Positions 1 through 8,507 of a stretch of 64,000 bases of DNA are shown piece by piece. The stretch's first letter is position 1. Every line of letters begins with the position of its first letter. The translations under genes were made by a program, and so were the position numbers. The notes beneath the pieces were generated by a model that did not search any database, was not told where the DNA came from, and saw nothing but the letters and a program-made list of their open reading frames with translations. This stretch comes from Pedobacter sp. MC2016-05 (GTDB lineage: Bacteria; Bacteroidota; Bacteroidia; Sphingobacteriales; Sphingobacteriaceae): NCBI RefSeq assembly GCF_026239735.1, contig NZ_JAPIVT010000012.1:1-64000 (forward strand), given 5' to 3'.

Positions 1-43
1 TCCGCTCTTTCAGGCGGCTTCCCATTTCTTCCGAACCGGGCTG

Positions 44-74
44 CAAAGGTAGCGATCTTTTTCTTTTCCGCAAA
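44..74 (-). promoter_or_regulatory. Bacteroidota-type promoter, reading left (proximal copy)
   Basis: On the minus strand this holds TACCTTTG (44-51) and TTTG (71-74), separated by 19 bp, which fits the known Bacteroidota housekeeping promoter (-33 TTTG, -7 TAnnTTTG). It would drive a gene beyond the left edge. A second promoter with the same spacing lies exactly 120 bp upstream. Tandem strong promoters of this kind are often seen before rRNA or highly expressed genes, but the target is outside the window, so its identity is inference only. Confidence 0.55.
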
Positions 75-163
75 TTTATTTTAAAGTAAATTTTTGGCCT
101 TTTCCACTCTCACATTCCCCAGATCCAGCTTTTCATTGCAACCGTTTCCTCCGAAGCGGGATG

Positions 164-194
164 CAAAAGTAGAAAAAAATCCGCTCCCGGCAAA
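164..194 (-). promoter_or_regulatory. Bacteroidota-type promoter, reading left (distal copy)
   Basis: The minus strand reads TACTTTTG (164-171) with TTTG at 191-194 and a 19-bp spacer. The neighbouring bases (CCGAAGCGGG at 151-160) resemble CCGAACCGGG at 31-40 beside the proximal promoter, so the pair looks like a 120-bp tandem duplication. It fires leftward, out of the window. Confidence 0.5.
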
Positions 195-349
195 TATTCA
201 ATCCCCTTTTTTCCATCCTTTACTGTAAACGCCTGTTTTTCAAGCCGAAAATTTTTAGGGAACGCCAAAACAAAAAGGGCGATCGGGTGTACGTTCGGGA
301 AATCAAAGCCCGCAGGAGCCGGGTAGAAATATAGGGAGCAGGGAGACAT

Positions 350-758
350 ACGATGGCCTGATGCTGCAGAATGTTAGCTATTATAGGTTTTGAATCATAT
401 ATTACACATAGAGAACATATAGGTTACCTAACGGGGCAAAGCTTTTAAGTATTCAGCAGACGCCGTGATTTTTGCTTTCGCCCACGAGCTTTTTGTTTTA
501 TGAACCATATAGGAGAGATATATAGAATAGACGGCGTATCAGCGGTAAAAACTAAATACAACGGAAAGGGTTTCGGTATCGTGGTTTTTGGGTTGATGGT
601 GGAATAGGGTTTGTTTCTTCAAATGCTGCGCCATGTAAGGCCGTCCGAGTTAGAAAATACTGCCTGCAGCTGGCAAGCGCAGCATCACATTTCCGGAGGG
701 GCATTTGAAAAAAAGGAGGGGCTGAAGTTCGAGGATAACAGGAACAGCGCTTTCTCAA
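350..758. other. Spacer without a credible gene; nested inverted repeats
   Basis: No reading frame here looks like a real protein; the short open frames on the two strands overlap each other and resemble no family I know. The DNA holds two nested inverted repeats: TTCAAATG (618-625) with CATTTGAA (702-709), and ATGCTGCG (623-630) with CGCAGCAT (678-685). This could be a dispersed repeat or a decayed small mobile element. I see no tRNA or riboswitch. Confidence 0.3.
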
Positions 759-1118
759 TCAATATTGACCTGTACTTAGCATCACTAATGTACAAGCTCT
801 AACCGGTTCAATTCCATGCTGATCTAATAACTTTTCGAGCTCGAAGTTTTCGGTACCAGGATTGAAAATTACCCGCTTTGGCTTGGTGTCTAGTATATAA
901 TTATGATATTGAGGCTGCAAAGCTGGCCCGATATAAAGTGTAACAGTGTCAATATCATCATGGATTACTCCAGGCTTTTCGATCTCGATGCCAGCAACTT
1001 CACCTTTTTTGATGCCAACATTGACAAAATCGTGATTGAAGCGCTTTAACATGTGGGCGGCTTTATAAGCGTATCTTGATGGATCTGGTGAAGCTCCTAT
1101 TATTAATGTCTTTTTCAT
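759..1118 (-). CDS. CoA-binding domain protein (CoA_binding_2, YccU-like)
   Basis: A 119-residue single-domain Rossmann protein. The N-terminus has the nucleotide-binding turn IIGASPDPSRYAYKA (about residues 6-20), and the rest follows the small YccU/CoA_binding_2 family, including the FNPGTEN segment near residue 90, at the usual length. Family members bind CoA in crystal structures, but the cellular role is not established, and no partner gene indicates one here. It is cytosolic, with no signal peptide or membrane segment. It lies 9 bp downstream of the DinB-like gene on the same strand, so the two are probably co-transcribed. The ATG at 1118 is the natural start. Confidence 0.85.
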   Translation of the reverse strand: MKKTLIIGASPDPSRYAYKAAHMLKRFNHDFVNVGIKKGEVAGIEIEKPGVIHDDIDTVTLYIGPALQPQYHNYILDTKPKRVIFNPGTENFELEKLLDQHGIEPVRACTLVMLSTGQY

Positions 1119-1127
1119 TTCTTAAAG

Positions 1128-1604
1128 TTAAGCATTATTAAATTTTGATAACAGCGCAATTTGGCCAGCATGATAAGCGTGGTGTTGTATCAAGCCATTT
1201 AACAACTCTGCTTTGGTTATTGCTGAACCTGAAATTGGAGTGATTTCATTTAATGTTTCTGAATCCCATTGACTATCTGAAAATTCAGTACATTGCCTGA
1301 TAAGTTCTTCATTGGCTACCTTGAAATCAAAAATAATTCTTTCCCACGCTTGAGCAGATTTTGTTTCAGGAATTGGCCAATCTCCTTTTACTGGTTCACC
1401 CGATGGAGCGCCCATCAATCTAGAAGTCACTTCTTCTGTCCAAGAGGTAAGGTGAAGTGCAATTTCTGCAATAGAATGTGCTCCGGGAATGAAATGTTCG
1501 AATGCATTTTCTGCCAGAACATTATTTAAAATCTGCATGGAATGATTACCATGCCAAGCATCGCCATTAAAGGCCCTTTGCATTTCGTTTAAAATATTCA
1601 GCAT
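1128..1604 (-). CDS. DinB family protein (putative metal-dependent)
   Basis: A 158-residue protein with the four-helix DinB/YfiT-like fold. The three histidine ligands expected for the metal site are visible: His51 in HLTSW, and His141 and His145 in the C-terminal QHHAYHAGQ stretch. Members of the superfamily include thiol-dependent transferases and many proteins of unknown reaction, so no substrate can be assigned. It is followed at 9 bp by the CoA-binding protein and preceded by an FAD-dependent dehydrogenase on the same strand (33-bp gap), suggesting a short leftward operon. The start could also be the Met at residue 8. Confidence 0.8.
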   Translation of the reverse strand: MLNILNEMQRAFNGDAWHGNHSMQILNNVLAENAFEHFIPGAHSIAEIALHLTSWTEEVTSRLMGAPSGEPVKGDWPIPETKSAQAWERIIFDFKVANEELIRQCTEFSDSQWDSETLNEITPISGSAITKAELLNGLIQHHAYHAGQIALLSKFNNA

Positions 1605-1636
1605 ATCTTAAATAACAAGCCTAGCATTATAATGTT

Positions 1637-3178
1637 TTATAGCGAGTTTAGGATTGCGTTGGCACAATTAATTCCATCAATAGCGGCTGAAACAATTCCG
1701 CCAGCATACCCAGCACCTTCTGCGCAGGGATACAAACCCTTGATCTGAGGATGCTGATAGGATTCTTTATCTCGTGGAATACGAACGGGCGACGAGGTTC
1801 GGCTTTCTACACCAACCAAGATTGCCTCATTTGTATAATAGCCTTTCATTTTTTTTCCAAACAATGGCAGTGCGGCTTTTAGACTCTCTGATACGAATTG
1901 TGGAAGAATATTATCTAACATTACGCTTTTGGTACCTGGCAAATAAGAATTTCTTGGCAAATCTATCGATAGCTTATTATTAACGAAATCTATCATGCGT
2001 TGTGCCGGGGCTACTAGGTTTCCTCCGCCAGCTTCGAAAGCAAGCTTTTCTATTTCCGATTGAAAGTTTAGCATTCTCAGCGGATCATAACCCTGAACAT
2101 CATCTAAAGTAACCTGAACGACGGTGCCAGAATTTGCAAATGGATTATTCCTTTTTGAAGGCGACCAGCCATTTACCACGATTTCGTTTTCGCCCGTAGC
2201 ACAAGGTGCTATGATGCCGCCGGGACACATACAAAATGAAAATACACCACGTGCCCCCACCTGCTCTACCAAGCTATAATAAGCAGGCGGCAAAAATTCA
2301 GACCGGTTATCGCAGTGATATTGGGCTGCATCGATAATTTCCTGAGGGTGTTCAATTCTTACTCCTAATGCAAATGGCTTTGCTTCGATTAAAATATTCT
2401 TTCCATGCAATAATTCATACACATCTCTTGCAGAGTGACCGGTAGCAAGAATGAGATGTTCTGCATATATCTTATCTTCAAAATTTACTTCAATGCCTTT
2501 TACTTTACCAAATTCGGTGATGATGTCTGTCATCTGTGTATCGAAGAAAACTTCTCCACCAGCATTTAATATGGTATCTTTTATTGCGGTAATAATGTGT
2601 GGCAATTTGTTTGTACCAATGTGCGGCCGAGCATCTATCCTGATATCCTTCTCAGCACCGTGATCAACAAAAACCTGTAATACTTTGTTTATGTCCCCCC
2701 TTTTATTAGAGCGTGTATAAAGTTTCCCATCAGAATAGGTACCGGCACCACCTTCTCCATAACAGTAATTTGATTCGGTATTGACCAAACCTTGTTTATT
2801 TATAGCTGCTAAATCTCTGCGGCGCTGCTTCACATCTTTTCCACGCTCAATTATGATGGGTTTTAAACCATTCTCAATACATTGTAAGGCGGCGAATAAT
2901 CCGGCGGGCCCGGCCCCAATAATTAATACAGGTTGTGCATTGCTTACATCTTGATAAGTGATCATTGAGATATCTATTGCAGGTTCTTCATCTATAAAAA
3001 CCCTGACTTGCAGGCGGAAAATAACCTTTCTGGAGCGGGCATCAATAGAACGTTTCAAAATCTCGAAAGCCTTGATTCGGTTTTCTGCCATTTTTAAGGA
3101 TTCTGAAAGCTTGTTTTTGATGATTTCATCCTGATCGAGCTGATGAGGAAGAAGCGTAATTTCGATGTCTTTTTGCAT
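1637..3178 (-). CDS. FAD-dependent dehydrogenase (NAD(P)/FAD oxidoreductase, COG2509 type)
   Basis: A 513-residue flavoprotein. Residues 1-80 form the extra N-terminal domain typical of this uncharacterised family. The dinucleotide-binding motif IIGAGPAGLFAAL starts near residue 86, and a GEGGAGTYSDGKLYTR segment follows around residue 140. The C-terminal ALVGVESRTSSPVRI-like segment and GAGYAGGIVSAA close the FAD site. Related proteins are annotated only as FAD-dependent dehydrogenases, and the substrate is unknown. The ATG at 3178 begins MQKDIEITLLPHQ, the usual N-terminus of the family. It heads a leftward group with the DinB-like and CoA-binding genes. Confidence 0.88.
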   Translation of the reverse strand: MQKDIEITLLPHQLDQDEIIKNKLSESLKMAENRIKAFEILKRSIDARSRKVIFRLQVRVFIDEEPAIDISMITYQDVSNAQPVLIIGAGPAGLFAALQCIENGLKPIIIERGKDVKQRRRDLAAINKQGLVNTESNYCYGEGGAGTYSDGKLYTRSNKRGDINKVLQVFVDHGAEKDIRIDARPHIGTNKLPHIITAIKDTILNAGGEVFFDTQMTDIITEFGKVKGIEVNFEDKIYAEHLILATGHSARDVYELLHGKNILIEAKPFALGVRIEHPQEIIDAAQYHCDNRSEFLPPAYYSLVEQVGARGVFSFCMCPGGIIAPCATGENEIVVNGWSPSKRNNPFANSGTVVQVTLDDVQGYDPLRMLNFQSEIEKLAFEAGGGNLVAPAQRMIDFVNNKLSIDLPRNSYLPGTKSVMLDNILPQFVSESLKAALPLFGKKMKGYYTNEAILVGVESRTSSPVRIPRDKESYQHPQIKGLYPCAEGAGYAGGIVSAAIDGINCANAILNSL

Positions 3179-3394
3179 ATATCATTGCTCAGGTATTTAT
3201 CCCAAGAAAGTACAAAAATACAAAATCGGAGCAATAAATAGTATTCTGATTGTGCTGTTAAATTATCATATTGCTAGAGTTTTTAGTGATGCTAAAAGCT
3301 GTTATTATGACAGTTTGTAACAAAGGCATACAATTTGATATCTAATTTGTAAATTGAATAAAATTTAATTGGAACAAAGACAAAAAACATAAAT

Positions 3395-3976
3395 ATGAAA
3401 AAATTAGTATTTGGAATTATTGCTGCTGTAATTGCGGTAAGCACTTTAAGCTCATGCGGATACAATAGTATGGTGAGCCTGGACGAGAATGTGAAATCGA
3501 AATGGGGAACGGTACAAACACAGTATCAAAGAAGAGCGGATTTGATTCCGAACCTGGTAGCGACCGTTAAAGGTGCAGCAAAATTTGAACAGGGAACATT
3601 GACAGCAGTTACCGAAGCAAGAGCAAAGGCAACTCAAATGACTGTTAAAGCAGATGATTTGACTCCTGAAAATATTCAAAAATATCAAGCTGCACAAGGC
3701 CAGTTAAGTCAGGCTTTGGGTAAGTTACTATCCATTACCGAAAACTATCCAGAACTTAGGGCTACCCAGCAGTTTAGTGATCTATCTGCCCAATTGGAAA
3801 GTACCGAAAACAGAATTACTGTGGCACGTAAAGACTTTAATGATGCCGTTCAACAATATAATGGTAAGATCAGATCTTTCCCTACTAATCTAACAGCAGG
3901 GATGTTTGGGTTTAAACCTAAAGGTTATTTTGAAGCAGATGCCACTGCAAAAGACGCACCAAAGGTAGAATTCTAA
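3395..3976 (+). CDS. lemA: LemA family lipoprotein
   Basis: A 193-residue LemA-family protein. The N-terminus is a lipoprotein signal peptide ending in STLSSC with the lipidated Cys at residue 21, so it is expected on the cell envelope. The long helical family core is clear: VKSKWGTVQTQYQRRADLIPNL and, further on, TENYPELRATQQF. The family has no known enzymatic activity. It is very often coupled to TPM-domain proteins, as here, where two follow on the same strand. A strong stem-loop between this gene and the next suggests that only part of the transcription continues into them. Confidence 0.95.
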   Translation: MKKLVFGIIAAVIAVSTLSSCGYNSMVSLDENVKSKWGTVQTQYQRRADLIPNLVATVKGAAKFEQGTLTAVTEARAKATQMTVKADDLTPENIQKYQAAQGQLSQALGKLLSITENYPELRATQQFSDLSAQLESTENRITVARKDFNDAVQQYNGKIRSFPTNLTAGMFGFKPKGYFEADATAKDAPKVEF

Positions 3977-3997
3977 CTATAGGAACATAACATTTCG

Positions 3998-4041
3998 GGG
4001 TAATACGTGTTTAATTGTTTTAACATGTATTACCCTTTTTT
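3998..4041 (+). terminator. Stem-loop terminator after lemA
   Basis: GGGTAATAC...TGTT (3998-4011) pairs with AACATGTATTACCC (4022-4035), followed by six T residues. This is a classic intrinsic terminator. It sits 84 bp before the first TPM gene and so may act as an attenuator inside the lemA-TPM group. Confidence 0.75.
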
Positions 4042-4059
4042 ACTTCTAAAACCAAAGAC

Positions 4060-4509
4060 ATGTCGTTATTTTCAGAGTTGGAACAAGACAGAATTGCAAA
4101 GGCCATTGCCGATGCCGAAAAAGCAACCTCGGGTGAAATCAGGATTGCGATAGAAAAGCACTGCCCTGATGATCCGTTTACCAGAGCTACACAATATTTC
4201 TCTGACCTGGATATGGACAAAACATCGCGAAGAAATGGCGTTTTGATTTACCTGGCAAATGCCGATCATAAATTTGCGATCATCGGTGACTTAGGGATTA
4301 ATGCTCTGGTACCGGAAAATTTCTGGGAAACTACTAAAGTTGCCATGACTGCCCATTTTGCCAAAGGCAATTTAGCCGATGGCATAATTGCAGGAGTAGC
4401 TTTGGCTGGAGAAAAGCTAGCATTATTTTTTCCTCCTCAAAATGGAGATATAAATGAATTGCCAAATGATATTGTTTATATGGACAACAAAAAAAAAATT
4501 AAGAGATGA
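4060..4509 (+). CDS. TPM domain protein, short form without signal peptide
   Basis: A 149-residue protein that is essentially one TPM (TLP18.3/Psb32/MOLO-1) domain, with the SGEIRIAIEKHC opening strand and the later FAIIGDLGIN and GIIAGVALAGEKLA segments. Some TPM domains have acid-phosphatase activity and plant members act in photosystem repair, but the bacterial role is unclear. There is no signal peptide, so it is probably cytosolic or held on the inner face of the membrane. It overlaps the next TPM gene by 4 bp (ATGA), so the two are translationally coupled, and lemA lies upstream. Confidence 0.88.
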   Translation: MSLFSELEQDRIAKAIADAEKATSGEIRIAIEKHCPDDPFTRATQYFSDLDMDKTSRRNGVLIYLANADHKFAIIGDLGINALVPENFWETTKVAMTAHFAKGNLADGIIAGVALAGEKLALFFPPQNGDINELPNDIVYMDNKKKIKR

Positions 4510-5300
4510 GAAAAATATTCCTTTTATTTTTATTTCTCTTCACCGCAAGCATTGGCTTTGCCCAGGATTTTCCTGAAAAACCATCTACTTTGGTTAACGA
4601 TTATGCTGGTGTGCTTTCTATTGAACAAAGAGCGTCCCTGGAGAAAAAACTTGTAGCTTTTGATGATTCTTCCTCCACTCAAATAGCGATTGCGGTATTA
4701 AAATCGGTTGGGGATTATGACATTAACGAATATGCAGTAGAATTAGGCAGAACGTGGGGCGTGGGCCAGGGAGGTAAAAACAACGGAATCATGATTGTAG
4801 TGGCAGTTGGAGATCGCAAAATTTCCATTCAAACTGGCTACGGCCTGGAGGGGGCCTTACCCGATGTTTACGCAAAGCGAATTATAGATGAAGATATCAA
4901 GCCAAATTTTAAAACCGGTGATTACTATACGGGATTAGACCAGGCAACCACAGAAATAATAAATTATACCAAGGGAGAATATAAGAATGATAAACCTCGA
5001 ACGTCGAATGCATCAAAAAAAGGCGGCGTTGGTAGTATTGCTGTAATTATTATTATTGTTATTGTAGTGATAATCATTATGCGTAAAGGCGGTGGAGGCG
5101 GCGGCAGCGAAATTATAGGCGGCCGTGGTGCTTCAAATGCGCTTTTTTGGGCTATGCTTTTCGGAAGCGGAAGTGGCCGAGGTAGCGGAAGCAGTTGGGG
5201 TAGCGGTGGCTTTGGCGGCGGTTCTTCTGGAGGTGGCGGTGGATTTGGTGGCTTCGGCGGTGGAAGCTTTGGCGGTGGCGGATCAAGCGGTAGCTGGTAG
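4506..5300 (+). CDS. Secreted/membrane TPM domain protein with glycine-rich tail (YgcG-like)
   Basis: A 264-residue protein with a signal peptide (residues 1-20, ending IGFAQ) and a TPM domain (about 25-155) that includes LVNDYAGVLS, NNGIMIVVAVGDRKISIQ and GYGLEGALPD. A hydrophobic membrane segment (about 176-192) and a very Gly/Ser-rich C-terminus (195-264) follow. This architecture is the common YgcG type, usually next to lemA. The domain probably faces the periplasm and is held by the membrane segment. Function is not established; the group is linked in the literature to envelope stress and membrane-protein upkeep, which I do not take as proven here. Confidence 0.9.
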   Translation: MRKIFLLFLFLFTASIGFAQDFPEKPSTLVNDYAGVLSIEQRASLEKKLVAFDDSSSTQIAIAVLKSVGDYDINEYAVELGRTWGVGQGGKNNGIMIVVAVGDRKISIQTGYGLEGALPDVYAKRIIDEDIKPNFKTGDYYTGLDQATTEIINYTKGEYKNDKPRTSNASKKGGVGSIAVIIIIVIVVIIIMRKGGGGGGSEIIGGRGASNALFWAMLFGSGSGRGSGSSWGSGGFGGGSSGGGGGFGGFGGGSFGGGGSSGSW

Positions 5301-5388
5301 ATTTGAGTTATAGGTTATAGGTTTGGAATACCTGCTTAACTATTGTTACTAGCACCTATTGTTTTTAGGCAATTAAACATTGAATTAA

Positions 5389-5775
5389 ATGTATAGAAAA
5401 GACTTAATCACCGCGGAGATACAAAAGCTTGCTGAAGTTTTAGCCCGGATTATGGGGTTGAAATTAGAAGGTAAAATTCGAGACGCTCAAGCAATGTTTG
5501 ACGAAACAATGGAAAAAAGTTTCACTTTAGCAACCGGAAGCTTAGAAGATACCGATCTAGCTATTTTTAAAAACTGGCTCGAATCGGTAAATTTTGCCCC
5601 GGAGAAGCTTGATTCGCTAAGCGAATTTCTATATTATGAACTGGGAGTAAGCGCTGAAAGAAATAAGCTGATCGCCCCTAAACTAAATATGATCTATAAT
5701 TATTTATCAGATAAACACAAGGTTGTACATTTGGTTAATCTGCATCGACAGAAAACGATTCAACAATATATTTAA
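5389..5775 (+). CDS. Conserved hypothetical helical protein
   Basis: A 128-residue protein predicted to be almost wholly alpha-helical, with no signal peptide or membrane segment. It begins MYRKDLITAEIQKLAEVLAR, and the middle looks like a TPR-like or four-helix arrangement (LEGKIRDAQAMFDETMEK). I do not recognise a functional family with confidence; it faintly resembles short DUF6483-type helical proteins. It lies between the TPM pair and a Nudix hydrolase, all rightward, with only 24 bp to the Nudix gene, so it is probably co-transcribed with that gene. Confidence 0.6.
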   Translation: MYRKDLITAEIQKLAEVLARIMGLKLEGKIRDAQAMFDETMEKSFTLATGSLEDTDLAIFKNWLESVNFAPEKLDSLSEFLYYELGVSAERNKLIAPKLNMIYNYLSDKHKVVHLVNLHRQKTIQQYI

Positions 5776-5799
5776 TTTACGATTTCAGATTGAAGAAAT

Positions 5800-6360
5800 A
5801 TGAATAAAATTGAAAAGTGGCGAAAGCTCGCTTCTAAATATTTAGTGAAAGAAAAGTGGGCTACGCTAAGGGTAGACGAAGTGATGCTTCCTAACGGAAC
5901 TGTGAAAGATGATTATTTCGTACTCGAATATCCTGATTGGGCCACTGCGATCGCCTTAACTGAAGAAGGCAAAATGATATTGGTTCGGCAATACCGCCAT
6001 GCTGCTGATATCGTTTCTTTGGAAGTTCCGGGCGGAGTAATAGATGGAGATGAAGGTCCGGAGGCGGGTGTAAAGCGTGAGTTATTGGAAGAAACTGGTT
6101 ATACCTTCAAAACCTGCAAACTGGTTGCTGAGCTCTATCCTAATCCGGCTACAGCAAATAACAGAACATTTACTTATGTATTAACAGGCGGGATTAAAAC
6201 GCATGAACAACATTTAGATGAACACGAAATTCTAAGCGTTGAAGAATATACGATTGATGAAGTAAAACTATTACTTAAGGAAAATAAGATTGCTCAATGT
6301 ATACATGTGGCTGCAATGCATTATGGTTTAGCTGCGCTAGAGGAGATGAAAGAGGTATAA
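5800..6360 (+). CDS. Nudix hydrolase, ADP-ribose pyrophosphatase-like
   Basis: A 186-residue Nudix enzyme. The Nudix box is complete at residues 79-101: Gly79, Glu85, Arg93-Glu94, Glu97-Glu98 and Gly100, ending in RELLEETGY. The preceding VRQYRHAADIVSLEVPGG segment is typical of the ADP-ribose/ADP-sugar pyrophosphatase subgroup (NudF-like), which hydrolyses ADP-ribose to AMP and ribose 5-phosphate using Mg ions. The Pro two residues before the box is also usual there. Substrate is inferred from the family. It is cytosolic and last gene of the rightward run that meets leftward dnaA at a shared terminator. Confidence 0.88.
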   Translation: MNKIEKWRKLASKYLVKEKWATLRVDEVMLPNGTVKDDYFVLEYPDWATAIALTEEGKMILVRQYRHAADIVSLEVPGGVIDGDEGPEAGVKRELLEETGYTFKTCKLVAELYPNPATANNRTFTYVLTGGIKTHEQHLDEHEILSVEEYTIDEVKLLLKENKIAQCIHVAAMHYGLAALEEMKEV

Positions 6361-6401
6361 AACTGCTTTCCATATTTGGGAACCTAGGAATGTAGAAGTA
6401 C

Positions 6402-6446
6402 AAAAAAGAGGCCTGATTTTCAAAATGAAACAAGGCCTCTTTTTTT
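6402..6446. terminator. Bidirectional terminator between Nudix gene and dnaA
   Basis: AAAAAAGAGGCC (6402-6413) pairs with GGCCTCTTTTTT (6435-6446) around a short loop. The A-run and T-run at the two ends allow termination in both directions, which fits its place between two convergent genes. Confidence 0.8.
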
Positions 6447-6496
6447 AGTGCTGGATATAAAATATTCTTTGATAGATCTTCTTCCTTAAAACCTGC

Positions 6497-7927
6497 TTAG
6501 CTCATTTTCAATTTCTTCTGGATATCATGAACATAGGCTTTAAATTTCTTATCCGTATCTATTAAATCTTCTACCGTTTGGCAAGCATAAATTACCGTAC
6601 TATGATCGCGACCACCAAAGAAAGCACCAATAGTTTTTAGTGATGATTTGGTATGGCTCTTTGAAAGATACATTGAAATTTGGCGGGCCTGTACAATTTC
6701 CCGTTTCCGGGTTTGCGACTTTACCATATCAACCGGAACCTCAAAATATTCGCAAACCAATTTCTGGATATACTCCATTGAAATTTCTTTCGATGTATTT
6801 TTGATAAAATTCTTTAACATTTGTTTGGCTAACGCTAAATCAATCTCTTTCTTATTCAACGTTGCTTGAGCAAGTAAAGAAACCATAGCACCTTCCAACT
6901 CCCGAACGTTATTATCAATGTTATGCGCAACGTATTCAACTACCTCACCGGGCAATTCAATTCCATCAGCATACATTTTCTTCCTTAAGATAGCAATACG
7001 GGTTTCCAAATCGGGGATCTGCAAATCGGCAGATAAACCCCATTTGAAACGACTTAAAAGGCGCTCTTCCAATCCAGCTAAATCTTTTGGCGCTTTATCT
7101 GAAGTCAAGATCACCTGCTTACCAGATTGGTGCAGATGGTTGAAAATATGGAAGAAAATATCCTGGGTTTTCTCTTTACCGGCAAAATTGTGTACATCAT
7201 CCATAATGATGACGTCCATTGCCTGATAGAAATTCACAAAATCGTTAATGGTATTATTCTTTAATGAATCTACAAACTGCTGGCAAAATTTCTCGCAGCT
7301 TACATAAATCACCAGTTTATCTGGCATACTGCGTTTAATTTCGTTACCAATTGCTTGCGCTAAGTGAGTTTTACCTAAACCAACCCCACCATAGATCATC
7401 AATGGGTTGAATGATGTACCACCTGGTTTTGCCGCTACGGCATATCCTGCAGAACGAGCTAAACGGTTGCAATCTCCTTCTATATAATTTTCAAAAGTAT
7501 AATTGGAATTTAATTGTGGATCAACATTTAACTTTTTTAATCCAGGGATGATGAAAGGGTTTTTGATATCCTTATTTATTGATACGGGGATTGGCATTGA
7601 TTGTACTTTTGCCTCTGCCCCATTTCCATTTGATGGCATGTTGGTGGTATATGGACTACCACTATTGGATGATTTATCAACTACGATATTATATTCCAAC
7701 CGGCCATCCTCTCCAAGTTGTTTTTTTACTGTTTTACGTAGTAAGCCTACATAATGTTCTTCAAGCCATTCGTAAAAGAACAAACTTGGTACTTGTATGG
7801 TTAAAACCTTACCTTCCAATTTAAGGGCTGTGATAGGCTCGAACCAAGTTTTGAAACTTTGGTTCGGGATGTTATCCTTAATAATTTGAAGACAGTTCTT
7901 CCACACTTCTGTACAAGTTTTTTCCAT
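6497..7927 (-). CDS. dnaA: Chromosomal replication initiator protein DnaA
   Basis: A 476-residue protein with the full DnaA layout. Domain I (about 1-85, beginning VWKNCLQIIKDNIPNQSFKT) is followed by a variable linker. Domain III is an AAA+ ATPase with Walker A GGVGLGKTH (180-188) and Walker B IIMDDVH (about 240-246). Domain IV is the DNA-binding domain with the signature GGRDHSTV (438-445). It binds DnaA boxes and opens the origin. The 580 bp beyond its start hold DnaA-box-like 9-mers, so the origin and autoregulatory sites may lie there. It converges with the Nudix gene on a shared terminator. Confidence 0.98.
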   Translation of the reverse strand: MEKTCTEVWKNCLQIIKDNIPNQSFKTWFEPITALKLEGKVLTIQVPSLFFYEWLEEHYVGLLRKTVKKQLGEDGRLEYNIVVDKSSNSGSPYTTNMPSNGNGAEAKVQSMPIPVSINKDIKNPFIIPGLKKLNVDPQLNSNYTFENYIEGDCNRLARSAGYAVAAKPGGTSFNPLMIYGGVGLGKTHLAQAIGNEIKRSMPDKLVIYVSCEKFCQQFVDSLKNNTINDFVNFYQAMDVIIMDDVHNFAGKEKTQDIFFHIFNHLHQSGKQVILTSDKAPKDLAGLEERLLSRFKWGLSADLQIPDLETRIAILRKKMYADGIELPGEVVEYVAHNIDNNVRELEGAMVSLLAQATLNKKEIDLALAKQMLKNFIKNTSKEISMEYIQKLVCEYFEVPVDMVKSQTRKREIVQARQISMYLSKSHTKSSLKTIGAFFGGRDHSTVIYACQTVEDLIDTDKKFKAYVHDIQKKLKMS

Positions 7928-8507
7928 TGCGATTTTTATAATTTATTGGTTTACAGTACCGATTCGAATTAAAAGGATGGTCCGTTTCGGGACTACGAAT
8001 ATTGAGAAAATTATCAACATTTTAAACAAAAATCTCAAATAAATCGTAACGTACTGATAAGGAATATGGTAGACTGCTTAATCTCAATTTTTTGTGTTGA
8101 TAACTATTTATTAACATAGGTTTTCCACATTTCCCTCCATTTGACTCCAATATTCTACCTCGTTTAAATCTCCCTTACAAAAGCAAAATCCAAGCCACTA
8201 TACCAGATTGTTGGGCGATTTGTTATAGTTTTTGTTTTGGAAAAACCAAAAAGCTGACTATCAAAGCAATTATTTTAAAGTAAATAAATTGACATTAAAT
8301 TTGCCAGCTGAAACGGAATAAATTGTGGTACTATTTCGCTTTTTACAACATTAGCAAAGTAGATTTCTATTTAATATCCGATGCCAGTTTAGTCATAGAA
8401 TACGTAGTTCCATTTGTAGCGTTATAGCTGTATAATCGAAAACATACAACCAGACCGAAAGCGCTGACTATATAAAAAGCTCTGGTTTAAAAATGAAGCA
8501 TCTATTG
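7928..8507. other. Candidate replication origin region next to dnaA
   Basis: This 580-bp gene-free, AT-rich spacer holds four 9-mers close to the DnaA box TTATNCACA: TTATCAACA (8011-8019), its reverse complement TGTTGATAA (8095-8103), TTATTAACA (8108-8116) and TTTTCCACA (8121-8129). Three lie within 35 bp. Position beside dnaA and AT richness fit an origin, but none of the boxes is a perfect consensus, and they could instead serve dnaA autoregulation. I see no gene in it. Confidence 0.4.

Noticed and set aside
110..349. 79-codon open frame on the minus strand
   Set aside because: It overlaps the distal promoter, has no family resemblance and no signal or domain; best explained as chance.
552..802. 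Two overlapping short frames on opposite strands (68 and 63 codons)
   Set aside because: They overlie nested inverted repeats, lack a recognisable protein pattern and exclude each other.
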